Shown: positions 20,275 to 28,241, numbered from the stretch's first letter. The stretch: 64,000 nt of DNA from Allocatelliglobosispora scoriae (GCF_014204945.1 NZ_JACHMN010000003.1:372001-436000); one strand, 5' to 3'. Numbers and translations are program-made. Notes: a model not told the origin generated them from the letters alone.

Positions 20275-21252
20275 TTACAGCTCGCCGGGCCCGCCGGCCG
20301 GAGCGGGCCGAACCCCGAAGACCCGCGCCACATCCAGCACGCAGAGCACCTCCGGGCCGCGCTCCATCGCAATCTCGCCGGTACGCCGAAAGCCCGCCTT
20401 CTCCAGCGCCCGCAGCGACGCCACATTCGCCGGTTCGGGGCTGGCGATGACCGACGAGACCCCCGGTGCCGACGGCAGCACCACGTCCCGCAGATAGGTC
20501 CAGATCATCCGCGCACCGAGCCCTCGCCCCGCGCCCACGCCGAGCAGGTAATCGATGCCGATCGCCTCGGGCATCCCCGTGGCCGCCGCGAAGAACGGCT
20601 CGTCACCGACCCGGTAACGCTGCATGTATCCGCTCGGCACCCCGTCGACGAGCACGACATCCATCCGCACGTGGTGCCCGTCGTCGATCCGTGGACCGTA
20701 CCGTTGCGTCGCGGCCGCCAGGTCGAGCTGTCGCGGGAACCACTGCCGAGCGTGCGGTGCCTGCCGCCAGGCCACCAGCGAGGGCAGGTCGTCCCTGGTC
20801 AGCGGTCGAAACGAGAGCTGCTCCGAGGGGATCGCCGCTGCCCGGGTCAGGTTCTCCGACACGGTGGCCGGGGCGCATCGGGCGACGGCGTCGTCGAGCG
20901 GCAGCCACTCGTACCGATCATGTTCGTGGTCGAGGGTGACCGGGGTGTCGAACGGGACGTCGGCGGTGAAGAGCGCCCACCCGCCGGAGATGTCGACCGG
21001 CAGGATCTCCAGGTCGCGCAGGCCGGCCTCCTCCAGGAGCTCGCGTTCCGCGCCGACGAGGACCGGCTCGCCGGGGAAGCGCGCGCCCGACGGCGGCGTC
21101 CACGCCCAGTCGCCCTCGTAGGCAGCGCCCTGGACGGCCCGGTGCAGCACCAGGAACGCGCCGTCGGCACGCCGGACGACCACCGAGGACCCGCGTGGTG
21201 AGTCCTCGGCGATCGGCAATCCGTCCCAGGTGTGTGTCATCGTCGGAGCCAT
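20275..21252 (-). CDS. Nudix hydrolase-GNAT acetyltransferase fusion protein
   Basis: 325 residues. The N-terminal Nudix domain has a complete box (G56, E62, then RELLEEAGL at 70-78). A GNAT domain starts at about residue 146 (LSFRPLTRDDLPSLVAWRQAP), is of the aminoglycoside 6'-acetyltransferase-like type, and has an acetyl-CoA loop near VGAGRGLGARM. The Nudix part would hydrolyse a nucleoside-diphosphate-linked compound and the GNAT part acetylate an amine. The substrate is unknown. Met5 is an alternative start. It may be co-transcribed with the upstream RNA ligase (18-nt gap). Confidence 0.85.
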   Translation of the reverse strand: MAPTMTHTWDGLPIAEDSPRGSSVVVRRADGAFLVLHRAVQGAAYEGDWAWTPPSGARFPGEPVLVGAERELLEEAGLRDLEILPVDISGGWALFTADVPFDTPVTLDHEHDRYEWLPLDDAVARCAPATVSENLTRAAAIPSEQLSFRPLTRDDLPSLVAWRQAPHARQWFPRQLDLAAATQRYGPRIDDGHHVRMDVVLVDGVPSGYMQRYRVGDEPFFAAATGMPEAIGIDYLLGVGAGRGLGARMIWTYLRDVVLPSAPGVSSVIASPEPANVASLRALEKAGFRRTGEIAMERGPEVLCVLDVARVFGVRPAPAGGPGEL

Positions 21253-21270
21253 ACCCGGAATGGTGGCACG

Positions 21271-22326
21271 TCACTCGTACTCGGTGCCGCCCTTGCGGGT
21301 CAGGTAGGCGTCGGAGACGAACTTGCCGATGGCGCGCCCGCCGAGCACCGGGCTGTAGCGCTCCGTCGCCGAGCGGACCACGACACCCTCGCGGATGTGC
21401 GTGCCGCGCCCCGAGACCGTTTCGACACCACCGGCGAGCTCGATGAGCAGCGCCTCGTCGTAGGGGCCGGTGTAAAGCACTGGCGCGCTCGGCAGGCCGG
21501 TCCCGTCGGGCGAGAGCCAGCGCACCTCGCCGTCGATCTCGGCTGCGATGTCGAACGCCGCATAGCCGGGTTCGGACCGCGAAGCGTCGGCGCCGTAAGC
21601 GAGGTCCTGCACGCCCTGGCCGTAGACCTCGCCGAAGACGCCGATCCGGGTCGCGCCCAGCGACGATGCCAGCTCGGCGGCGATGACGGCCACCTTGTGC
21701 GCGACGATCGCCCGCCAGTAGAGGTTGGTCGCCGCCTCCTTGATCGCGAGGTGCTGCTTGCCGAAGCCCTTCGACGACACGAAGACCTCGCCGGTCTCGA
21801 CGACATAGGTGAGCAGGCACGCCGTACCGTGGATCTTCTCCGTGGCGATGACCGGCTCACCCGCGGTGAAGATGTCGGGGTAGCGCTTGATGTTCTCGAC
21901 CTCGACCCATGGCAGCAGCTCGGGTGCGGGCGTGATGTCGCCGGACATGTGCACCGGGATCGGTGGCACCCACTTGGTGATGCCGAGGCGCTCCGCGAAG
22001 TCGGTGCCGGGCTCGACCTCGGCGAGGTCCAGCTCGGCGAGCTCCGCCGGTCGGCAGACGATGCCCTGGGAGAGCTCGCCGCGCAGGCGGACCGCCTTGA
22101 CCCGGTCGTGTGCCGGTCCGGCGAGCTTGCCGGTGAGCCCCAGCTCCTCGATGAGCGCCTCGGGCAGCACCGCGCCCTCCGGGATGTAGATCGCGTGGTC
22201 GCCGGTCTGGAAGGCTCCCTTCGCCACGACTGCGCGGAAGAGTCCGACCTGGGCGAGTTCCAGGGCGTCCGCGTTGTGGTGGGGGTGGATGACCAGGCGT
22301 TCCGCAGTGACCTTGAGGGTGGACAT
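21271..22326 (-). CDS. RNA ligase, DraRnl (DRB0094) family
   Basis: 351 residues. An N-terminal OB-like region (about 1-120) precedes the nucleotidyltransferase domain with motif I EKIHGT, where K164 would be adenylylated. Later motifs are GVFGEVYG (motif IIIa-like), EGVVVRS (motif IV) and GKFVSDAYL (motif V). The N-terminal OB plus C-terminal ligase order is that of Deinococcus Rnl, which seals nicks with 3'-OH ends in RNA. The ATG has a weak AGGG upstream. The next gene is the Nudix-GNAT fusion, which may form an operon with it. Confidence 0.85.
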   Translation of the reverse strand: MSTLKVTAERLVIHPHHNADALELAQVGLFRAVVAKGAFQTGDHAIYIPEGAVLPEALIEELGLTGKLAGPAHDRVKAVRLRGELSQGIVCRPAELAELDLAEVEPGTDFAERLGITKWVPPIPVHMSGDITPAPELLPWVEVENIKRYPDIFTAGEPVIATEKIHGTACLLTYVVETGEVFVSSKGFGKQHLAIKEAATNLYWRAIVAHKVAVIAAELASSLGATRIGVFGEVYGQGVQDLAYGADASRSEPGYAAFDIAAEIDGEVRWLSPDGTGLPSAPVLYTGPYDEALLIELAGGVETVSGRGTHIREGVVVRSATERYSPVLGGRAIGKFVSDAYLTRKGGTEYE

Positions 22327-22362
22327 GCGGGAGACCCTAGAGGCTGCCGTAGTCTTCCTGCC

Positions 22363-22398
22363 ATGCGTTATCTGATCCTTCCGCCACCAGCCCGCTGA
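22363..22398 (+). CDS. Putative leader peptide (MRYLILPPPAR) upstream of the EamA gene
   Basis: An 11-residue ORF with three consecutive prolines just before Ala-Arg-stop, a context known to slow ribosomes. A TAGTCT -10-like hexamer (22350-22355) ends 7 nt before the ATG, so the transcript probably starts at or near the ATG and the ORF is leaderless. Its last two codons form one side of a hairpin with sequence just after the stop. It lies 108 nt upstream of the EamA ATG. I infer a regulatory leader peptide; no conservation test was possible. Confidence 0.6.
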   Translation: MRYLILPPPAR

Positions 22399-22500
22399 CG
22401 CGGGCGGCGTCTGCGCACTCTCCACTGCCTGGCTGAGCCCGGTGGTGAGGTCGTCGTTGCCCGCATGACCTGCGGACATGTCGGCTTCCACTATGGAGAG
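22390..22500 (+). promoter_or_regulatory. Candidate ribosome-mediated attenuator of the EamA gene
   Basis: The competing pairings visible in the sequence are these. GCCCGC (22390-22395, end of the leader ORF) pairs with GCGGGC (22400-22405). GCGGGC can instead pair with a second GCCCGC (22459-22464). CCGC (22461-22464) pairs with GCGG (22472-22475). CTCTCCA (22418-22424) pairs perfectly with TGGAGAG (22494-22500), which contains the EamA Shine-Dalgarno sequence. A ribosome stalled on the prolines would block the first pairing, favour the second and free the ribosome site. Confidence 0.55.
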
Positions 22501-22506
22501 ATAACA

Positions 22507-23379
22507 ATGAAGGGTGAAGCTGCGCCGTACGGGCGCGGTCTGTTCTTTGTCGCGGCCGCGGCAACCGCGTGGGGTACGGGCGGCGCCGTCGCCGCCGTCC
22601 TCTACCGCACCAGCGGCCTGGGCCCCGTGGCGGTGTCGTTCTGGCGCCTGGTCCTCGGCATCACCGTCCTGCTGATCGTGGCGAGAATCGCCGGCGGACA
22701 GCGTGACGACACGAGGCTGACCAGCACGATCGTGCTCGGAATCGGTCTGGCGGTCTATCAGACCGCCTACTACGGCGCGATCGCGCACGTCGGCCTCGCC
22801 ATAGCCACCGTCGTCACGTTGGGCGCGGGACCGGTACTCGTGGCGGTCTCGGCACGGTGGTTCCTCGCCGAGTCCCTCACGACCCGCAAGCTGCTCGCCG
22901 TCGGCGGTTCGGTGGTCGGCCTGATCCTGCTGGTGGGGGCCCCCGCCGGGGTCGGTGCCAACCCGGCACTCGGCGTGGTTCTGGCCCTCACCTCCGCGGC
23001 CGGGTACGCCATGGTCACCGTCTACGGCCGCAGGGTCGGCGGCGACCTCGCCAACGGCACGGCGGCGGCTTTCGTCGTGGCGGCGATCTGCGTCCTGCCC
23101 CTGGCCCTGGTCGAGGGCCTGCTGCCGCACCTGGCCGGCCTGGGCTCCACGACCGGCTGGCTGATCTACCTCGGTGCCGTGCCCACCGCTCTCGCGTACC
23201 GCCTCTTCTTCGCCGGCCTGGCGGTCGTCCCGGCAACGGTCACCGCGGTGGTGACCCTGGTGGAACCGGTGGCGGCCACGGTGATCGCCGTAGCCCTCCT
23301 GGGCGAGCACCTGGCCCCGCTGTCCCTGGTGGGTGCGGCCCTGATGCTCGCGGCGGTCACCCTCCTGACCCGCGAATAG
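22507..23379 (+). CDS. EamA-family (DMT superfamily) transporter
   Basis: A 290-residue inner-membrane protein with ten predicted helices arranged as two EamA repeats (about 10-140 and 155-288). Such proteins export amino acids, nucleosides or drugs. The start ATG has GGAGAG 6 nt upstream, but this site is complementary to sequence 70 nt earlier. Expression probably depends on the upstream leader ORF. The substrate is unknown. Confidence 0.9.
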   Translation: MKGEAAPYGRGLFFVAAAATAWGTGGAVAAVLYRTSGLGPVAVSFWRLVLGITVLLIVARIAGGQRDDTRLTSTIVLGIGLAVYQTAYYGAIAHVGLAIATVVTLGAGPVLVAVSARWFLAESLTTRKLLAVGGSVVGLILLVGAPAGVGANPALGVVLALTSAAGYAMVTVYGRRVGGDLANGTAAAFVVAAICVLPLALVEGLLPHLAGLGSTTGWLIYLGAVPTALAYRLFFAGLAVVPATVTAVVTLVEPVAATVIAVALLGEHLAPLSLVGAALMLAAVTLLTRE

Positions 23380-23391
23380 CCGCACCGCAAA

Positions 23392-23460
23392 GGCGCAACT
23401 CTTCAAGAGTTGGTCCTCTGGCCGCCAAGGCCATGGGACCAACTCTTGAAGAGTTGCGCC
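23392..23460. repeat. Paired-palindrome inverted repeat, 25-bp perfect arms
   Basis: 23392-23416 is the exact reverse complement of 23436-23460, with a 19-nt loop. Each arm contains the self-complementary core AACTCTTCAAGAGTT (23397-23411) or its partner (23441-23455), centres 44 nt apart. It starts 12 nt after the EamA stop. The same 15-nt core recurs alone at 31990-32004. Confidence 0.9.
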
Positions 23461-23583
23461 GGAACCGGAACCCAGCCCGCCCAGGGGCCCGAGCCGCCCA
23501 AAGGGCGTTCCCCCTTCGAGTGCACTCCACAGTCAAGTTCCGGCAGGCAGGAGCCGGTCGCGAGCCGTTCACCAGGGAAGAGA

Positions 23584-23606
23584 GTAACTAGATTGTTATT
23601 AGTTAC
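23584..23606 (+). promoter_or_regulatory. Candidate operator upstream of lhgO
   Basis: A perfect inverted repeat GTAACTA-N9-TAGTTAC lies in a locally AT-rich stretch 50-72 nt upstream of lhgO. This looks like a regulator binding site (GntR-like spacing is possible). A TATTAG hexamer at 23641-23646 could be the -10 of a near-leaderless lhgO mRNA. Confidence 0.45.
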
Positions 23607-23655
23607 TGAGACTCACGTGATGCACCAACTGGGAGCGGCGTATTAGTCTGCGCCA

Positions 23656-24834
23656 GTGACTCGATACGTCGTCATCGGTGGTGGGATCGTCGGCCTGGCC
23701 GTCGCCCGCCAGCTCCTGCTCGACCACCCGGATGACCAGGTGACGGTCCTGGAGAAGGAGGACCGCCCCGGCCGGCACCAGACCGGCCACAACTCGGGCG
23801 TCATCCACGCCGGGGTCTACTACAAGGCCGGCAGCCTCAAGGCGACGCTGTGCAAGGCGGGTGCCGCCTCGATGGTCGAGTTCTGCACCGAGCACGCCGT
23901 TCCCTTCAAGATCACGGGGAAGCTCATCGTCGCCACCGACGAGTCGCAGCTCGGCCGCCTGCGCGACCTGCAGCAGCGCGCTCTCGACAACGGCCTGCCC
24001 GTGCGCATGCTCAGCCGCCACGAGGCGAAGGAGTTCGAGCCGCACGTCTCCTGCGTCGCGGCGATGCACGTCGCCTCGACCGGCATCGTCGACTACGGCC
24101 AGGTCACGACGGTGCTCGCCCGGCTCTTCGGCGAGCTCGGCGGTGACCTGCGGCTCGGCGCCAAGGTCACGGGCATCGCGGACGATGTCGTGGAGACCAC
24201 CGCCGGCGACTTCCCGGCCGACGTCCTGATCAATTGCGCCGGTCTCTACGCTGACAAGATCGCAATTCTCGCGGGGGTACGCCCACCCGCCCGCATCGTG
24301 CCGTTCCGCGGTGAGTACGCCCAGCTCCGCGCCGACCGGACGGATCTCGTCAAGGGCCTGATCTACCCCGTCCCGGACCCGCGCTTCCCGTTCCTCGGCG
24401 TGCACCTCACCAAGATGATCGACGGCAGTGTCCACGCCGGACCCAACGCGGTGCTGGCGCTCGCCCGCGAGGGCTATTCGTGGCGTGACGTCAACGTCAA
24501 GGAGTTCGCCGCCACCGCCACCTATCCCGGCCTGCTGCGGCTCGCCCGGCGCAACCTGCGGTACGGCCTGTCCGAGATGGCCCGGTCGCTCTCCGCCCGG
24601 CGCTTCGCCGAGAGCGTCGCCGAGCTGATGCCCGAGATCACCCAGGCCGATCTGGAGCCCGGCGGTGCCGGGGTCCGCGCCCAGGCGATCAAGCCGGACG
24701 GCAGCCTCGTCGACGACTTCCTGATCGTGCGCACCGGTCGCCAGGTGCACGTGCTCAACGCGCCCTCACCTGCGGCGACGAGTTCCCTGGAGATCGCCAA
24801 GCACATCGTTGCCGACCTGCCGATCCCCTCGTGA
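23656..24834 (+). CDS. lhgO: L-2-hydroxyglutarate oxidase
   Basis: A 392-residue FAD-dependent oxidoreductase of the DAO family with the N-terminal dinucleotide motif GGGIVGLA and the LhgO hallmark HQTGHNSGVIHAGVYY. It oxidises L-2-hydroxyglutarate to 2-oxoglutarate, passing electrons to the membrane quinone pool. The start is a GTG without a Shine-Dalgarno sequence. The length agrees with the family. Confidence 0.93.
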   Translation: MTRYVVIGGGIVGLAVARQLLLDHPDDQVTVLEKEDRPGRHQTGHNSGVIHAGVYYKAGSLKATLCKAGAASMVEFCTEHAVPFKITGKLIVATDESQLGRLRDLQQRALDNGLPVRMLSRHEAKEFEPHVSCVAAMHVASTGIVDYGQVTTVLARLFGELGGDLRLGAKVTGIADDVVETTAGDFPADVLINCAGLYADKIAILAGVRPPARIVPFRGEYAQLRADRTDLVKGLIYPVPDPRFPFLGVHLTKMIDGSVHAGPNAVLALAREGYSWRDVNVKEFAATATYPGLLRLARRNLRYGLSEMARSLSARRFAESVAELMPEITQADLEPGGAGVRAQAIKPDGSLVDDFLIVRTGRQVHVLNAPSPAATSSLEIAKHIVADLPIPS

Positions 24835-24853
24835 CGCGGGTAGGCTGCCGGGA

Positions 24854-25777
24854 ATGAAGCTCGGGTTCGCGCTGCCGGTCGCCGGCTCTTGGGCCACGCC
24901 GGATCGCCTGCGGCACATCGCCTGGAAGGCCGAGGACCACGGCTACGCCAGCCTCTGGACCTTCCAGCGCATCCTCGCCAGCGACGGCATGGGCGAGCGG
25001 CTGGGCGACCATTACCGCAGCGTGATGGACCCGCTGGCGCCGCTCGCCTTCGTGGCCGCCGCGACCACCCGGATCCGGCTCGGCGTCGCGGTGATCAACC
25101 TGCCGTTCATCGCGCCCACGGTGCTCGCCAAGCAGCTCGCCACGCTCGACGTGCTCTCGGGCGGCCGGGTCGACACCGGGCTCGGGGTGGGCTGGTCGGC
25201 CGACGAGTTCACCGCCACCGGCGCCTCGATGGCCGATCGCGGTGCCCGCGCCGAGGAATACCTCACCGTCCTGCGCAACCTCTTCGGTCCGGATCCGGTC
25301 GAGCACGACGGCCGTTTCTACACCGTGCCCCAGGGCTCGTTCGGGCCCAAGCCGATCCAGCGGCCGATGCCGCTGCTGCTCGGCGGTGGGGCGCCGTCGG
25401 TGCTGCGCCGGATCGGACGCCGGGCCGAGGGCTGGGTGAGCGGCAGCTCCGCTGATCTCACCTCGATCGGTGAGGCGATCCCGGTGGTCCGTGCCGCCGC
25501 GGTCGAGGCCGGGCGGGATCCCGACGCGCTGCGGTTCGTCTGCCGGGGCGGGGTGCGGCTGCGGCAGGGCGGCGCGACCGACCGGCGGCCCTTCACCGGC
25601 AACCTCGACGAGATCCATGATGACCTGCACCGGATCGCCCGGCTGGGTGTCAGCGAGTTCTTCTTCGATCTCAACTTCGACCCGCGCATCGGTTCGCCGA
25701 AGGCCGATCCGGACGCCTCGATGGAGGTCGCCGAGGAGATCCTCGCCGCGTTCGGCAACCACGAGATCCGCCTCTGA
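24854..25777 (+). CDS. LLM-class F420-dependent oxidoreductase
   Basis: A 307-residue luciferase-like TIM-barrel protein. The N terminus (MKLGFALPVAGSWATP) and the blocks TTRIRLGVAVINLP and LDVLSGGRVDTGLGVGW are typical of TIGR03619-type F420-dependent enzymes in actinomycetes. The substrate is unknown. The ATG follows a GGGA, 19 nt after lhgO, so the two may be co-transcribed. Confidence 0.9.
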   Translation: MKLGFALPVAGSWATPDRLRHIAWKAEDHGYASLWTFQRILASDGMGERLGDHYRSVMDPLAPLAFVAAATTRIRLGVAVINLPFIAPTVLAKQLATLDVLSGGRVDTGLGVGWSADEFTATGASMADRGARAEEYLTVLRNLFGPDPVEHDGRFYTVPQGSFGPKPIQRPMPLLLGGGAPSVLRRIGRRAEGWVSGSSADLTSIGEAIPVVRAAAVEAGRDPDALRFVCRGGVRLRQGGATDRRPFTGNLDEIHDDLHRIARLGVSEFFFDLNFDPRIGSPKADPDASMEVAEEILAAFGNHEIRL

Positions 25778-25865
25778 CGCCCGCACCCCGAGGCCCGAGC
25801 CGAGTTGAGACGGTCGCCACAGTGCGCGTAGGTTGGCCCCTGGCGTGACCGGGGAGGGTGCGGAG

Positions 25866-26399
25866 ATGATGCGGCGATGGTTGAGCGCGGCGGCGATCGT
25901 CGTCGCGTTGGCCGGATGCGATGTGCAGGCGGACGCGAGCGTGCCCGAGCCGCCGCTGGAGCCCGCCGCGAAGGCGGGTGGTGCGTGCGAGCTCCTCGAC
26001 TTCGAGCTGCTGCAGCACATGCTGGGTGCGCGCTACGCGGTCGCGGCGTCGGCCGGGCAGGACACGACGATGACCTGCGTCGCGCGGACCGCCGATGATC
26101 CCTACCCCGAGGTGACGCTCGCGGTCGCGCCGTCGATCGCCGATGTCGCGGTCTTCAAGGCCAAGGTTCAGCCGAAGGGCTCGATCGTGGTGGAGGGGCT
26201 CGGCAAGGTCGCCTACCGGGCGGAGCTGCCGGCCGCCGACGGCACCGGACCGGCGCTGGAGGTCGGCTGGCTCGCGGCGAACGCCCGGCTGCTCTGGTTG
26301 CGGGTCACCGTGCCGAGCGGAGCCAGCGCGGGTGAGCTGGGCCTGCGCCTCGTCGTGCTGGCGCAGGAGATCGACAAGGTCAAGCCCGCCGCCAAATGA
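25866..26399 (+). CDS. Putative lipoprotein, unknown function
   Basis: 177 residues with a lipoprotein signal peptide (lipobox ALAGC, Cys at about 18). A small globular domain follows with two further cysteines (GACELLD and MTCVAR), likely disulfide-bonded, as in DUF3558-like actinobacterial lipoproteins. The start is the ATG after GGGGAGGG; a second ATG follows immediately. Confidence 0.75.
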   Translation: MMRRWLSAAAIVVALAGCDVQADASVPEPPLEPAAKAGGACELLDFELLQHMLGARYAVAASAGQDTTMTCVARTADDPYPEVTLAVAPSIADVAVFKAKVQPKGSIVVEGLGKVAYRAELPAADGTGPALEVGWLAANARLLWLRVTVPSGASAGELGLRLVVLAQEIDKVKPAAK

Positions 26400-26439
26400 G
26401 TCGTGGGCGCCCCGGGGACAGCCCCAGAACGCCCACGAC
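26400..26439. terminator. Terminator-like hairpin between the lipoprotein gene and ideR
   Basis: 26400-26409 pairs perfectly with 26430-26439 (10 bp); the loop contains a further GGGG/CCCC pairing possibility. It lies directly after the lipoprotein stop and before the convergent ideR stop. Confidence 0.6.
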
Positions 26440-26452
26440 GCAAGACGCCGGA

Positions 26453-27133
26453 TCAGCGTGCGGTGACGAAGACCCGCGAGGCGACCTCGCGGGGCAGCCG
26501 GACGCTCTCGCCGGCCAGGTCGATGGTGACGCCGTCGCGCTCCTGGGCCACCGTGACGGTGGCACCGGGGTCGACGCCCGCGGCGTGGAGCTGGCGGAGC
26601 ACATCGGAGTCGGTCTGGACGCTCTCGCAGATCCGTCGCACGACGACGGAGCCGGCGAGGCCGGGGAAGGCGAGGTTGCGCTCGGACTCGCTCGACGGCG
26701 ACGGCGGCGCGGTGTCGAGCGCCTCCAGGCCCGGGATCGGGTTGCCGTAGGGCGAGCGCGTGGGCCGGTGCAGCAGCTCGTAGACCCTCTTCTCGACGGC
26801 GTCGCTCATCACGTGCTCCCAGCGGCAGGCCTCCTCGTGGGCCTCCTCGTAGGGCATGCCGATCACGTTGACGAGCAGCAGCTCGGCGAGGCGGTGCTTG
26901 CGCATGACGGCGACCGCGTGCGAGCGGCCGAGGTCGGTCAGCTGCAGGTGCCGGTCACCCTCGACGACGTTGAGCAGGCCGTCGCGCTCCATCCTGGCGA
27001 CCGTCTGGCTGACGGTGGGTCCGCTCTGGTGCAGGCGTTCGGCGATGCGGGCGCGCAGCGGTGCCACGCCCTCCTCCTCAAGCTCGAGGATGGTGCGTAG
27101 ATACATCTCGGTGGTGTCAACCAAATCGTTCAT
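26453..27133 (-). CDS. ideR: Iron-dependent repressor IdeR/DtxR
   Basis: 226 residues with an N-terminal winged helix, a dimerisation domain and a C-terminal SH3-like domain. Metal ligands can be matched to DtxR: M10, H80, E84, H99, C103, E106 and H107 (CRWEH). With Fe2+ bound it represses iron-uptake genes. A GGAGGGG lies 11 nt upstream of the ATG. Confidence 0.95.
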   Translation of the reverse strand: MNDLVDTTEMYLRTILELEEEGVAPLRARIAERLHQSGPTVSQTVARMERDGLLNVVEGDRHLQLTDLGRSHAVAVMRKHRLAELLLVNVIGMPYEEAHEEACRWEHVMSDAVEKRVYELLHRPTRSPYGNPIPGLEALDTAPPSPSSESERNLAFPGLAGSVVVRRICESVQTDSDVLRQLHAAGVDPGATVTVAQERDGVTIDLAGESVRLPREVASRVFVTAR

Positions 27134-27225
27134 AATGCGAGAAACCCCTCCGCAGGTTGAGATGAAGTCTAGCCGTTACGACCGGCGGTCGCGGACTCGC
27201 AGAGCACAGCTGAGATAACGTAATG

Positions 27226-27238
27226 TGACAACGTGTCA
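27226..27238. promoter_or_regulatory. Small inverted repeat between ideR and the sulfurtransferase operon
   Basis: TGACA-ACG-TGTCA is a perfect 5-bp inverted repeat 6 nt before a possible ATG at 27244, in an AT-rich pocket that probably contains promoters for both directions. The regulator is unknown. The rest of 27134-27434 holds only the small ORF described next. Confidence 0.3.
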
Positions 27239-27243
27239 TCGTA

Positions 27244-27438
27244 ATGGCGGCGTTGATCCCGGCAGTGTCGGTGAACTGCCGGAAGCCGGCTCGGACGCTC
27301 GTGCGGTGGAGTTACGAAGGCACCGATGCCAGCGAGTTCGCCATTGCCGAGACAGCACGAGCTTACGGGGTCGACGCAGACGTAACGTCCCTGGCCGAGT
27401 CGGCATTCCTGCGGGTGTGGGACAGAATGGTCGGGTGA
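27244..27438 (+). CDS. Possible 64-residue protein, unknown
   Basis: An ATG-initiated frame whose stop overlaps the GTG of the sulfurtransferase by 4 nt (GTGA), the same coupling seen at the next junction. No ribosome site is visible, so it would be leaderless. Codon third positions are about 73% G+C, lower than in neighbouring genes, which argues either for a non-coding frame or for a recently acquired or weakly expressed gene. I recognise no family. Confidence 0.35.
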   Translation: MAALIPAVSVNCRKPARTLVRWSYEGTDASEFAIAETARAYGVDADVTSLAESAFLRVWDRMVG

Positions 27439-28241
27439 GTCCTCTGGTGACGCCCGCCGAGCTGTCGGCACTGCTCAACGATGGTGATGTGACCCTGCTC
27501 GACGTGCGGTGGCGGCTGATGGGCCCGCCGGGACGCGACGACTACGACACCGGGCACCTCCCGGGCGCGGTCTTCGTCGATCTCGACGCCGACCTCTGCG
27601 GGCCGCCCGGCGCCGGTGGCCGCCACCCGCTGCCCGCCGTGCCGCAGCTGCAGTCGGCGCTGCGCCGGGCCGGTGTCCGTGCCGACCGGCCCGTCGTCGT
27701 CTACGACCTCGGCGACGGGCTCTCGGCCGCCCGGGCCTGGTGGACGCTGCGCTGGGCCGGGCACCCGGACGTACGCGTCCTCGACGGCGGCTTCGCGGCC
27801 TGGACGGGTGAGGTGACCAAGGACGTGCCCGAGGCGGACCCCGGCGACTTCACCGTCGTGCCGGGCGGGATGCCCACGGTCGTCGCCGACGATCTGCCGG
27901 AGCTCGACGGCACCCTGATCGACGTCCGAGCACCGGAGCGCTACCGGGGCGAGGTCGAGCCCATCGACCCGGTCGCCGGGCACATCCCCGGCGCCGTCAA
28001 CGCGCCGACCGCGGACAACCTGGCCGACGGCCGCTTCCGGGCCGCCACCGAGCTGCGCGAACGCTTCGCGGGCATCGCACCCCGAGCCGCCGCCGTCTAC
28101 TGCGGCAGCGGCGTCACCGCAGCACACACGATCCTCGCGATGCACGTCGCGGGGCGCACCGGCGACGCGCTCTACGTCGGATCCTGGAGCGACTGGATCA
28201 CCGACCCGTCCCGCCCGATCGAGACCGGTGATGCGGCGTGA
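27435..28241 (+). CDS. Thiosulfate/3-mercaptopyruvate sulfurtransferase (tandem rhodanese)
   Basis: 268 residues with two rhodanese domains. The first (about 5-115) lacks a cysteine at the active loop; the second carries the catalytic Cys in YCGSGVTA (about residue 221). It transfers sulfane sulfur to acceptors such as cyanide or thiols. The GTG start overlaps the preceding small frame, and the 3' end overlaps acuC by 4 nt (GTGA), indicating an operon. Confidence 0.92.
   Translation: MSPLVTPAELSALLNDGDVTLLDVRWRLMGPPGRDDYDTGHLPGAVFVDLDADLCGPPGAGGRHPLPAVPQLQSALRRAGVRADRPVVVYDLGDGLSAARAWWTLRWAGHPDVRVLDGGFAAWTGEVTKDVPEADPGDFTVVPGGMPTVVADDLPELDGTLIDVRAPERYRGEVEPIDPVAGHIPGAVNAPTADNLADGRFRAATELRERFAGIAPRAAAVYCGSGVTAAHTILAMHVAGRTGDALYVGSWSDWITDPSRPIETGDAA

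Noticed and set aside
22337-22564. 75-codon minus-strand frame across the EamA leader
   Set aside because: No ribosome site, no family resemblance, and it would run across the leader ORF, hairpins and EamA start; composition is that of a shadow frame.
27169-27471. 100-codon minus-strand frame between ideR and the sulfurtransferase gene
   Set aside because: It overlaps the start of the sulfurtransferase, has no ribosome site and shows no recognisable motif.
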